Below the pieces are notes generated by a model that had not been told where the DNA came from, ran no database searches, and worked only from the letters and a program-made list of their open reading frames with translations. Positions 15,325-22,644 of a DNA stretch of 33,528 bases are shown here, in pieces (the stretch's first letter is position 1; each line of letters opens with the position of its first letter). The DNA is taken from NCBI GenBank assembly GCA_021786825.1, contig JAJYMS010000119.1:1-33528 (forward strand), given 5' to 3'. Source of the DNA: Bacillota bacterium (GTDB lineage: Bacteria; Bacillota; Sulfobacillia; JAMDAP01; JAJYMS01). The position numbers were made by a program, and so were the translations under genes.

Positions 15325-15536
15325 ACCGTCCCGCCCAACTTCTCGATGGCGGAGCGTGCCCGGCCGTGCATGGTAAGGGCCAGGTTCATCAGGTCGGCGT
15401 ACTTGGACCGTAAGGCCGGGTCGTAGGCCATCGCGGCGGCGCCGGCGTAGGCCGTGACGGCGGCTTTCGCCGACGCTTCAAAGTTGTAGAGGATATCCAG
15501 GTCGGTGATCCTTTCGACCGGATTGTCGTTAACCAT
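15321..15536 (-). CDS. Small two-helix protein (71 residues), possibly spore-coat or ferritin-like
   Basis: A short acidic-to-neutral alpha-helical protein with a GAAGGGGAGAAGGA ribosome site before the ATG. Two helices are suggested: ILYNFEASAKAAVTAYAGAA and SKYADLMNLALTMHGRARSAIEKL. The pattern recalls half of a ferritin or CotF-type four-helix bundle, but no complete metal site is present and I cannot assign a family. It lies 16 bases downstream of a 69-residue gene of similar layout, so the two are cotranscribed. Its stop overlaps mtaD by CTAG. Confidence 0.65.
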   Translation of the reverse strand: MVNDNPVERITDLDILYNFEASAKAAVTAYAGAAAMAYDPALRSKYADLMNLALTMHGRARSAIEKLGGTV

Positions 15537-15552
15537 GTCCTTCTCCCCTTCC

Positions 15553-15762
15553 TCAGCCGGTTACCTTGGGAAGCAGCTTGCGGAGGTCGGTCACGACCGT
15601 CTGCTCGTGCCCCGCCGTATCCATCAACAAACGCTTGACCTCGCTGCTGGTGGCCATTTCCGCCTGGGTCCGCCACTGTTTGGCGGCCGAATCGTTCAGC
15701 GTGATGAACATCTCCAGGGACACGGCGTCGGCGGCCTTGCGCCTTGCTTCCGAACTAAGCAT
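15553..15762 (-). CDS. Small two-helix protein (69 residues), partner of the adjacent gene
   Basis: The ATG at 15762 is preferred to the track start at 15801 because AAAGGAGG lies about 11 bases before it. The protein (MLSSEARRKAADAV...) seems to fold as two helices: SLEMFITLNDSAAKQWRTQA and SEVKRLLMDTAGHEQTVVTD. The second has a GHEQ motif and ends in RKLLPKV, paralleling the neighbour's H...EKL. Ferritin-like or CotF-like half-bundle resemblance is weak. It is the first gene of a two-gene unit, divergent from the 180-residue orphan. Function unknown. Confidence 0.65.
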   Translation of the reverse strand: MLSSEARRKAADAVSLEMFITLNDSAAKQWRTQAEMATSSEVKRLLMDTAGHEQTVVTDLRKLLPKVTG

Positions 15763-15890
15763 CTCACTCGCTTCCTCCTTTCTCTGCGTAGTTTTGACCA
15801 AGGCAGGCGAAGTATACCGGCGGCAATGACATAATCCCCGGCAGATGAATAAGATGGGCTAACGACATAAGGTGGGAGGGATCTGCCATT

Positions 15891-16433
15891 ATGGAAATGA
15901 CCCCGAGCCCCGCTCCGGAGACCTGGGGCCAGCCGATGCCAATGAGCCATTCCATGGTCAACGCACTGCGCTCGATCCTGCGCATGCTGGAAAGCGCCCG
16001 CCCGACCCTCGAACTCCTGCACTCCTTTCACTTTCAACTGATCATGTGCCCTGAACTTGCCCAGCTACCCGCGATGCAGCGCTTCTCCGAGCAGAGCCTG
16101 AAGAAGTTACATGCCTGCACCGCGGCGGCAGGGTTCCTACGCCGGATCCTCGGCGGCGAAACGGGGCCGGACCTGATGCGGGGTCTGCGCCAGGCCGTGC
16201 GGGAGATGTACACAGCCCACAAGGCGGCGACCACCGCTTTCACCGAACTGGAGCGCTCCGTGCCCGAGACCACGGCCCGCCGCCTCCTTCCGATCATCCG
16301 CCGGCTGCTGGCGCAGCTCACCCACATGCTTCGCACGATGGCCCCCGCCGTCTCGACGACCCTCGGGTTCCAGCCGGACGTTGATCCCCCGGACATGCTC
16401 GCCTGGCAGCCGCCGACGCCGTTCACGATGTAG
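15891..16433 (+). CDS. Helical protein of unknown function (180 residues)
   Basis: I do not recognise this family. The ATG has GGTGGGAGGG 10 bases upstream. The protein has a Met/Pro-rich N-terminus (MEMTPSPAPETWGQPMPMS), then several amphipathic helices including MVNALRSILRMLESARPTLEL, and a basic helix RRLLPIIRRLLAQLTHML, ending in a Pro-rich tail. There is no signal peptide, transmembrane segment or obvious metal motif. Two Cys are present (MCPEL, HACTAA). It is monocistronic, with a strong terminator 60 bases after the stop, and diverges from the two small helical genes, which suggests shared, perhaps sporulation-linked, expression. Confidence 0.68.
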   Translation: MEMTPSPAPETWGQPMPMSHSMVNALRSILRMLESARPTLELLHSFHFQLIMCPELAQLPAMQRFSEQSLKKLHACTAAAGFLRRILGGETGPDLMRGLRQAVREMYTAHKAATTAFTELERSVPETTARRLLPIIRRLLAQLTHMLRTMAPAVSTTLGFQPDVDPPDMLAWQPPTPFTM

Positions 16434-16492
16434 CTCTGCCGCCGCGCGGTGCCGGGTGGACCGCGCCGGGTCGACCGCCCCGGACTGCCAGG

Positions 16493-16528
16493 CCGCGGGC
16501 CCCCATCGGAGGGGCCCGCGGTTTTTTT
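16493..16528 (+). terminator. Strong intrinsic terminator after the 180-residue gene
   Basis: CCGCGGGCCCC (16493-16503) pairs perfectly with GGGGCCCGCGG (16511-16521), with a CATCGGA loop and seven T residues following. Confidence 0.9.
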
Positions 16529-16907
16529 GAGAGGGGGTCGACGCGGGGGCGGCAGGGGGGGTTGCGCCGGCCACCCTACTGAGCAGGACGGCGCCCATCC
16601 TGGAATGCCAGGCAGTACTGGGACCGGGAGAAACAGGAGTGGGCCTACGCCTTCACAGACTGATAACCCTATCCGCCTTGGTCATCAGCCGAGAGCTGGG
16701 CGTCCTTCCCCGAAGGCTCCAAGAAGCGGTGCATGGCAGGCTCCGGTGTTGAGCCTACCAGAAGTTCAAGAACCCGGCCATTCGGGATTCAGCGGTGGCA
16801 CAGGTGGCAGCGCTTCGACATCCCGGACCGACCAGATCGTCGGCCGAAGCTGCACGGAGCGAGAGGTGCACGGTTTAGCAACCCGGTCACCATGGCATCC
16901 TATCCGC
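16529..16907 (+). other. 379-base gap without a confident gene
   Basis: No supported gene, RNA or clear promoter is visible. Several short open stretches read like ordinary protein (for example QYWDREKQEWAYAFTD then stop, and RLHRLITLSALVISRELG in another frame), which may be remnants of a decayed gene. The track extends the next ORF through here, but codon content and the lack of family similarity argue against that. Confidence 0.4.
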
Positions 16908-18323
16908 ATGAGCCTTTTTTCGAATCAGAGAAAGACGCCGGAGATCGGGAAGGACGTCCTGCGCTACGCCGGGGTGGCCTTGGGGGGCCTGGCCGGCGGG
17001 ATTGGCGGGTTGTGGCTCTCACGCCGACTCTTGCAGTCTGTCGTTGGTACCCTCACCTCCCGCCTGCTGAGCGATCCCTACCAGGAAAACCTTTGGGGGT
17101 TCGTGTCAGCCTCGATTCGTACGCCCCCGATGGAAATCGTGGAGACCAAGTTGCGGGCCCAGGAAGGCAAGGCGCTGCAACGGCCCTTCGGTTCGCCGCG
17201 GAGGTTTCACGCTTTTGAGGGGCTTATGTTCGACATGGTGATGCTGGATCGCCTGCCCACCCCGGGCAACGTACCCGTGGACACCTCGGTGGTCCTGGGC
17301 AAGCGCGCCAAGCGCCCGCTGCGCCTGGAGTTGCCGGTCATGGTCTCCGGCATGGCGTACGGTCTGGCGCTCTCCGAGCGGGCCAAGGTCGCTCTGGCCA
17401 AGGGGACCGCGCTGGCCGGGACCGCTACCAACACGGGCGAGGGACCTTTTCTGCCGGCGGAGCGCGCGGCCGCCCGGTCGTTGGTCATCCAGTACAACCG
17501 TGGAAGCTGGAACAAGGAGCCTGAAATCCTCCGCCAGGCCGACATGATCGAGATCCAGTTTGGCCAGGGCGCCCAGGGGGCGATTGGTCACCGGATGCAG
17601 GCCAAGGACATCGACGCCACGCTGCGCACCAGCTTCGGGCTGCAACCAGGCCAGGACGCGATCGTTGAGGCGCGTCAGCCGGGGATCACCGGATCGCGGG
17701 AACTTCGCCGCCTGGTTGACGACCTGCGCAGGGAGACGGGGGGGGTCCCGATCGGGGTGAAATTGGGGGCCGGTAAGGGGCTTGAGAGGGACCTGGCCAT
17801 TATCCTGGACGCCGGCGTGGATTACGTGGCGATCGATGGCGCGGGGGCGGCCACCAAGGGGGCGCCGCCCATCCTGGAGGACGACTTCGGGCTCCCGACG
17901 GTTTATGCCCTGTGCCGTGCGGCGCGGTTCGTCCAGAGAGAAGGCCTGGCTGACCGGACCAGCCTGATCGTCATGGGCGGGCTGGCCACGCCCGGCGATT
18001 ATCTCAAGGCTCTCGCCCTGGGTGCCGATGCCGTCTATATCGGCACGGTTGCCCTCTTAGCCCTGGCGCACACGCAGATTGTCAAGTCCCTGCCGTGGGA
18101 ACCGCCCACCCAACTCATCTGGTACCGTGGGGCCGATCAGCACGAGTTTAATGTGGGCCAGGGCGCCAAGCATCTGGCCAACTATCTTCTCGCCTGCAAG
18201 GAGGAAATGGTCGAGGGCATCCGGGCTTTGGGCAAGCAATCCGTTGCCGAAGTCAACCTCGACGACCTGGTGGCCCTGGATCAGCTCACCGCCGACATCA
18301 CCGGGGCAACCCGGGCCTACTAG
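16908..18323 (+). CDS. Glutamate synthase-like FMN-binding protein (GltB2 family), membrane-tethered
   Basis: A 471-residue protein of the glutamate synthase central-domain family (COG0069). An N-terminal hydrophobic stretch (VALGGLAGGIGGLWL) may anchor it in the membrane. The FMN-binding barrel shows PLRLELPVMVSGMAYGLALS, GTATNTGEGPFLP, IEIQFGQGAQGAIGH, GVKLGAGKG and the phosphate-binding GADAVYIGTVALLALA. The three-Cys motif that holds the 3Fe-4S cluster in true glutamate synthase is absent, as is any glutaminase domain, so it is not a complete glutamate synthase. The ATG at 16908 lacks a ribosome site; an in-frame GTG at 16866 preceded by GGAG is a real alternative. It lies 85 bases before the FrhB-like gene on the same strand. 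Substrate unknown. Confidence 0.75.
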   Translation: MSLFSNQRKTPEIGKDVLRYAGVALGGLAGGIGGLWLSRRLLQSVVGTLTSRLLSDPYQENLWGFVSASIRTPPMEIVETKLRAQEGKALQRPFGSPRRFHAFEGLMFDMVMLDRLPTPGNVPVDTSVVLGKRAKRPLRLELPVMVSGMAYGLALSERAKVALAKGTALAGTATNTGEGPFLPAERAAARSLVIQYNRGSWNKEPEILRQADMIEIQFGQGAQGAIGHRMQAKDIDATLRTSFGLQPGQDAIVEARQPGITGSRELRRLVDDLRRETGGVPIGVKLGAGKGLERDLAIILDAGVDYVAIDGAGAATKGAPPILEDDFGLPTVYALCRAARFVQREGLADRTSLIVMGGLATPGDYLKALALGADAVYIGTVALLALAHTQIVKSLPWEPPTQLIWYRGADQHEFNVGQGAKHLANYLLACKEEMVEGIRALGKQSVAEVNLDDLVALDQLTADITGATRAY

Positions 18324-18408
18324 CAGGAATCGGGACCGCCCCCGGGAAGTACCATTCATGTAGGAGTACGGTTCACTTACATGGAGGGATCAGGGGGGAG
18401 AGGTCCGG

Positions 18409-19593
18409 ATGGAAGAGACCCGGGTGGGAGAAGCCTGTTCAGGTACCCCTGGTCGCGGCGGGGGCCAGGGCGACCTGCAGCGCGAGGTGCTGGAGGCCGG
18501 GCGGTGCACCGCCTGCGGGATGTGCGTGGGGCTGTGTCCCTACATCAAGTCGGTGCGCGACCGGGTGGCGGTCATCCATCCCTGCGGGGTGGAGGAGGGC
18601 GCCTGCTACGCCGTTTGCCCCCGGACGCCGGAGCGGCCGGTGACCTCGGGACAGGCCGGGGATGAGCCGGCGGCCAAGAGCCAGGTGGTAGACGATCCCG
18701 TGTTGGGGCTCCACCTGGCCTTGCTTTACGCGCGGGCCACCTCCCCACCGGTCGCCGCCCGGGGGCAGTACGGCGGGACGGTCACGGCCCTGGTTCTCGC
18801 GGCCCTGCGGACGGGTGAAATCGACCTCGCCCTGCTCACCGGCCCGGGCTCGGCTCCCCACTACTTTCCCCGCCCGGTGCTGGCGCGAAACCGGGAGGAG
18901 GTCCTGGCCTGCGCGGGGTCGCGCTACGTGGCGGTGCCCGGCCTGGCCCTCCTGAACGATCGGTGGCGGCGCCGCGGCGCGACGGAGCCCCTCGCCGGGC
19001 TGAGCCACCCCGGTGAGCGGCTGGGCGTTATCGGGCGCCCCTGCCAGGTGAGGGCGGTCCGCCAGGCGCAACGGCTGCAAGCCGGACCGGCCGAACCCGT
19101 CGGCCTTACCGTCGGACTCTTCTGCTTCTGGGCGCTGTCGGCCGACTTCCACCGCTTCCTGGGGGCGCGGGTGAACCTGGGGAAGGTCAGCCGAATCGAC
19201 GTGCCCAAGGACGGCCTGGAGGTGAGGACCCGCGAAGGACGCGTCTACCGCTGGCCGGTGGAGGACGTGCGCCCGTACATTCGCCCCGCCTGCCAGGCCT
19301 GCGCCGACAGCACCGCCGAGGCGGCCGACCTGGCGGTCGGCTCGACCGAGCACGACCCGGGCTGGAACACCCTGATTGTCCGCACCCCCCGCGGCGGCGA
19401 ACTGGTGGAGCGGGCGGCGCGGGAAGGGCAACTGGAGGTCAAACCCTACCCGGCCGAGCGCCTGGAGATTCTGCGCGCGGCCGTCCTGGGAAAAAAGGAG
19501 CGCGTGGCCCGGCAGGCGGGGGCGGCCGGGACGGGCGAACCCGCGGTTGCGGGCGGCGGCGAACCCGCGGCGGAAGGGGGGGGCGCGGGATGA
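18409..19593 (+). CDS. FrhB-like iron-sulfur flavoprotein (coenzyme F420 hydrogenase/dehydrogenase beta-subunit family)
   Basis: A 394-residue cytoplasmic electron-transfer protein. The N-terminus carries a 4Fe-4S motif CTACGMCVGLCP (Cys33, 36, 39, 43) and a second Cys set in HPCGVEEGACYAVCPR (59, 66, 70). The FrhB N- and C-domain signatures follow: ARGQYGGTVTALVLAAL, GRPCQVRAVR, and PACQACADSTAEAADLAVGST. Family members bind FAD and shuttle electrons between ferredoxin and F420 or other acceptors; use of F420 here is not implied. The C-terminal 30 residues are low-complexity Gly/Ala/Glu. The gene opens a five-gene operon and overlaps iorA by ATGA, so it is the probable redox partner of indolepyruvate:ferredoxin oxidoreductase. 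GGGGGGAGAGG precedes the ATG. Confidence 0.83.
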   Translation: MEETRVGEACSGTPGRGGGQGDLQREVLEAGRCTACGMCVGLCPYIKSVRDRVAVIHPCGVEEGACYAVCPRTPERPVTSGQAGDEPAAKSQVVDDPVLGLHLALLYARATSPPVAARGQYGGTVTALVLAALRTGEIDLALLTGPGSAPHYFPRPVLARNREEVLACAGSRYVAVPGLALLNDRWRRRGATEPLAGLSHPGERLGVIGRPCQVRAVRQAQRLQAGPAEPVGLTVGLFCFWALSADFHRFLGARVNLGKVSRIDVPKDGLEVRTREGRVYRWPVEDVRPYIRPACQACADSTAEAADLAVGSTEHDPGWNTLIVRTPRGGELVERAAREGQLEVKPYPAERLEILRAAVLGKKERVARQAGAAGTGEPAVAGGGEPAAEGGGAG

Positions 19594-21578
19594 GCGCCCA
19601 CGGTGTCGGCCTGGACCGGCCCGGTCAACTGGTGCTCCTCTCAGGCAACGAGGCCATCGCCCGGGGGGCCCTCGAGGCGGGGGTGGCCTACGCGGCCTCC
19701 TACCCCGGCTCCCCATCGGCGGAGGTCCTGGGGACCCTGGCCCATTGGGCTAAGCGGTTCAACCTTTACGCGGAGTGGTCCACCAACGAGAAGGTCGCCC
19801 TGGAAGGCGCGGCGGCGGCCTCTTTCGCCGGGCTGCGGGCCATCATGGTGACAAAGCCCGACGGCCTGAACGTCGCCTTCGACTTCCTGACCAGCCTCAG
19901 CTACTCCGGCACCCGGGGAGGCCTGGTGATCGTGGTGGCCGACGACCCGGCCGGCCACTCCAGCACGAAGGAGGAGGACTCGCGCGGGCTCTTCAAACTG
20001 GCCGAGGTTCCGGTCCTGGAGCCATCCGACTTCCAGGAGGCCAAGGAGATGACCCGCTGGGCCTTTGCCCTCTCCGAGGAACTCGGCCTACCGGTGGGGA
20101 TCCGCAGCGTCACGCGCCTCTCCCACGCCCGCGGCAACGTGACCCTGGGCCCCCTGACCGGGCCGGGGGGGCGCCCGCGGCCGGCCTTCCGGCCCACCGA
20201 CCGTTACATCACCCTCCCTCCCGCCCACGCCGTCCTGCACCGCCGGCTGGCCGCGGCGGCCAGGGCGGCCGACCAGAACGAATTCAACCGCTACCGCGGC
20301 CCGGAGGGGGCGGCCCTGCTGGTGGTGACGGCGGGCCCCGGGTTCCGCTACGCCCAGGAGGCGGTGCGTCTCCTGGGTGTGGAGCGCTGGGTGGGGGTCG
20401 TGAAGCTCGGGATGTCCTGGCCCCTGCCGGAGGAGTTCCTGATTGGCCACCTCCGCCGCGCCCGCGAGGTCCTGTTCCTGGAGGAGGTCGATCCCTTCCT
20501 GGAGGAAGGCATCCGCGGCCTGGTCGCCCAGCGGGCAGCCGAACTCAAGCCCCTTCGCTTCTACGGCAAGCGCTCCGGGGAGGTGTCAGGCCCCCTGGGT
20601 CCGGGCGTGGGCGAATTGAACGTGGACGTGGCCATTGCCGCTCTGGCCCGGGTCACCGGCGTCGCGTATCGTCCCCGGCCGCAGAGCTACGGCGAGGAGG
20701 CGCGCCGGCTGGCGGGGGAGCTGCCGGAGCGGGACGTGGCCTTTTGTGCCGGTTGCCCGCACCGTGCTTCTTTCTGGGCCCTGAAAGCCGCCCTGGAGCT
20801 GGACGGGCGGCGGGGGGTCATCCTGGGGGACATCGGCTGCTACAGCCTGGGCGCGATGCGGACCGGGCATTATGCCCTGCGCACCCTGCACGCGATGGGC
20901 TCCGGGGTGGGATTGGCCAGCGGCCTGGGCAAGCTGAGCCGCTTCGGATTTGACCAGCCGCTGGTGGCCGTCGTGGGGGACTCGACCTTTTACCACGCCA
21001 CCTTCGCGGCGCTGCTCAACGCCCGCTACAACGGTGCGCGGTTCCTGCTGGTGGTACTGGACAATGGCACGACCGCCATGACCGGCCACCAGCCGCATCC
21101 GGGCACCGGGCGGGACGCCCTCGGCGAAGCGGCGGAGGTGACCAGCGTGGAGGCGGTCGCCGCCGCCCTGGGCATCCCCGTGCAGGTATGCGACCCCTAC
21201 GACGTGCCCCTGACCACCGAGACGGTTTTCGAGCTGCTGCAGGAGGGCGGGATCAAGATCCTGATCCTGCGGCGTGCCTGCGCCCTGCTGGCGCCGCGGA
21301 TGATGGCGCGGCCGCGGGCCAGGGTCCTGCCCGAGCGCTGCCTGGGCGACCGGTGCGGGTGCAACCGCTTCTGCAGCCGCGCGTATGGCTGCCCGGGCAT
21401 CTACTGGGACGCCCCCGCGGGCACGGCCCGCGTCGACCAGGCGGTCTGCGCCGGCTGCGGGGTCTGCGCCGACCTTTGCCCGGGGCGGGCCATCGTGGTG
21501 GAGGCGCCGGAAAACCTTGCCCCGGAGGTTCTCGAGGAGGTGCGGCAGTGGAGCTTGCCAAGAGCCCTCTCAACCTGA
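19590..21578 (+). CDS. iorA: Indolepyruvate:ferredoxin oxidoreductase alpha subunit
   Basis: The large catalytic subunit (662 residues) that oxidatively decarboxylates aryl pyruvates, made from Trp, Phe or Tyr by transamination, to aryl-acetyl-CoA, reducing ferredoxin. An N-terminal pyrimidine-binding domain (SGNEAIARGALEAGVAYAASYPGSP, abbreviated to its core SYPGSP) is followed by a middle domain. The TPP domain then shows FCAGCPHR (about 385), GDIGCYSLG (about 413) and GDSTFYH with LDNGTTAMTGHQPHPG (about 463-490). The C-terminal ferredoxin domain has CLGDRCGCNRFC...GCP (583-602) and CAGCGVCADLCP (about 620), enough for two 4Fe-4S clusters. It overlaps the FrhB-like gene by 4 bases and iorB by 31 bases. 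Confidence 0.93.
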   Translation: MSAHGVGLDRPGQLVLLSGNEAIARGALEAGVAYAASYPGSPSAEVLGTLAHWAKRFNLYAEWSTNEKVALEGAAAASFAGLRAIMVTKPDGLNVAFDFLTSLSYSGTRGGLVIVVADDPAGHSSTKEEDSRGLFKLAEVPVLEPSDFQEAKEMTRWAFALSEELGLPVGIRSVTRLSHARGNVTLGPLTGPGGRPRPAFRPTDRYITLPPAHAVLHRRLAAAARAADQNEFNRYRGPEGAALLVVTAGPGFRYAQEAVRLLGVERWVGVVKLGMSWPLPEEFLIGHLRRAREVLFLEEVDPFLEEGIRGLVAQRAAELKPLRFYGKRSGEVSGPLGPGVGELNVDVAIAALARVTGVAYRPRPQSYGEEARRLAGELPERDVAFCAGCPHRASFWALKAALELDGRRGVILGDIGCYSLGAMRTGHYALRTLHAMGSGVGLASGLGKLSRFGFDQPLVAVVGDSTFYHATFAALLNARYNGARFLLVVLDNGTTAMTGHQPHPGTGRDALGEAAEVTSVEAVAAALGIPVQVCDPYDVPLTTETVFELLQEGGIKILILRRACALLAPRMMARPRARVLPERCLGDRCGCNRFCSRAYGCPGIYWDAPAGTARVDQAVCAGCGVCADLCPGRAIVVEAPENLAPEVLEEVRQWSLPRALST

Positions 21579-22177
21579 TCATCGCCGGCGTCGGCGGGCA
21601 GGGTAACGTACTTGCCTCGGAACTGCTGGCGACCGCCGCGACCGAGGCGGGGTACCGCGCCGTCGTGGGGGAGACCTTCGGTGTGTCCCAGCGGGGCGGG
21701 GCGGTGATGAGCCACGTCCGCGTCTTCACCGGGGATGCCGTGGGGCCGCTGGTGCCCCGCGGGCAGGCCGACATCGTGGTGGGGTTCGAACCGCTGGAAG
21801 CCTTGCGCGTCCTGCTCGATTACGGGCACCCCGGCGCGCGTGCCCTGGTGAACCGCCGCCCGAGCTACCCGCTGGCGGTCCTGCACGGTGAGGCTCCCTA
21901 CCCGCCGCCCGAGTCTCTGGCGGCGGCCATCCGGGAGATCACGTCGGAAACCCGCGACTTTCCGGCCACCGACCTGGCCGAGCAGGCGGGCAACTACCTG
22001 GCCCAGAACCTGGTGATGCTGGGGGCCCTGGCGGGCACGGGCTGGATCGCCATCCCGGTTGGTACTTTTCGCTCGGTCATCGCGGCCGGTTTTGCCGGCG
22101 AGGCGCGGGACTTGAACCAGCGGGCCTTCGCCCTCGGGTTGGCGGCGGCCACCGGGGAAGGCTATTCGCTGAGGTGA
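21548..22177 (+). CDS. iorB: Indolepyruvate:ferredoxin oxidoreductase beta subunit
   Basis: The small partner of IorA, 209 residues, of the pyruvate:ferredoxin oxidoreductase gamma-domain fold. I chose the GTG at 21548 because AGGAGG lies 7 bases upstream; the track extension to 21188 overlaps iorA in another frame and is spurious. Typical motifs are IIAGVGGQGNVLASELL near the N-terminus, then GETFGVSQRGGAVMSHVR, and ADIVVGFEPLEALR. The last third (LAQNLVMLGALAGTGW, then a C-terminal helix) matches family ends. The 31-base overlap with iorA points to coupled, equimolar synthesis. A ferritin-like gene starts 6 bases after its stop. Confidence 0.92.
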   Translation: MELAKSPLNLIIAGVGGQGNVLASELLATAATEAGYRAVVGETFGVSQRGGAVMSHVRVFTGDAVGPLVPRGQADIVVGFEPLEALRVLLDYGHPGARALVNRRPSYPLAVLHGEAPYPPPESLAAAIREITSETRDFPATDLAEQAGNYLAQNLVMLGALAGTGWIAIPVGTFRSVIAAGFAGEARDLNQRAFALGLAAATGEGYSLR

Positions 22178-22183
22178 GGTGGT

Positions 22184-22639
22184 TTGCAGCAGCAGGAGAT
22201 TGTCGCCCAACTGCAGTACTTCTACTCCCTGGAGCGGCAGCAGGCGGACATGTACACCTCCCAGGGGCGGCAACAGGCTGATCGCTACCTGGCCGAGGTG
22301 TTCCGGGCCTTCGCCGACGTGGAGCAGCTCCACGCCGAACGGGTCGCCACGTTGCTGCGGCAGATCAGCGGGTCGGCGACGGTCGTCGGCGGGACGCTGG
22401 GACAACTGACGGGACGCGCCACCGGCTGGACCAGCGCCATGACCGGGTTGGCCAACCTGTTGCGCCTGGACATAGCCCTGGAGCGCAAGGCGATGTCCGA
22501 CTACCAGCACTTCCTGCTGCGTGCCGGAGACCCGCCCCACCTGGCGGTGCTGTGGACGAACCTGGTGGAGGAGGATCTGCACGCCGCCTGGATGGAGCGA
22601 AAACTGGCCAGGTTGCCGCACGGGAGGGAGAGGAAATAG
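22184..22639 (+). CDS. Ferritin-like diiron protein
   Basis: A 151-residue four-helix protein of the rubrerythrin/ferritin-like group. Metal-ligand spacing is visible: Glu17 (SLERQQADMY), Glu47 and His50 (DVEQLHAER), Glu100 (DIALERKAM), and Glu130 with His133 (VEEDLHAAW). There is no C-terminal rubredoxin domain. The TTG start has GAGGTGAGG just upstream and lies 6 bases after iorB. A central Gly/Thr-rich turn (GTLGQLTGRATGW) links the helix pairs. Possible roles are peroxide or oxygen protection of the oxygen-sensitive IorAB clusters, or iron handling; both are inferred from position. CotF-like spore proteins are an alternative reading. Confidence 0.7.
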   Translation: MQQQEIVAQLQYFYSLERQQADMYTSQGRQQADRYLAEVFRAFADVEQLHAERVATLLRQISGSATVVGGTLGQLTGRATGWTSAMTGLANLLRLDIALERKAMSDYQHFLLRAGDPPHLAVLWTNLVEEDLHAAWMERKLARLPHGRERK

Positions 22640-22644
22640 AGACA

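Noticed and set aside
15763-15890. Sporulation sigma-factor promoter boxes (CATAAT and CATAAG with GTATA or GAATA upstream)
   Set aside because: Spacing of about 13 bases is short for sigma-E or sigma-G consensus, and matches are partial.
18357-18383. CATGTA/TACATG inverted repeat upstream of the FrhB-like gene
   Set aside because: Arms of only six bases around a 15-base spacer and no recognisable promoter beside it; too weak to call an operator.
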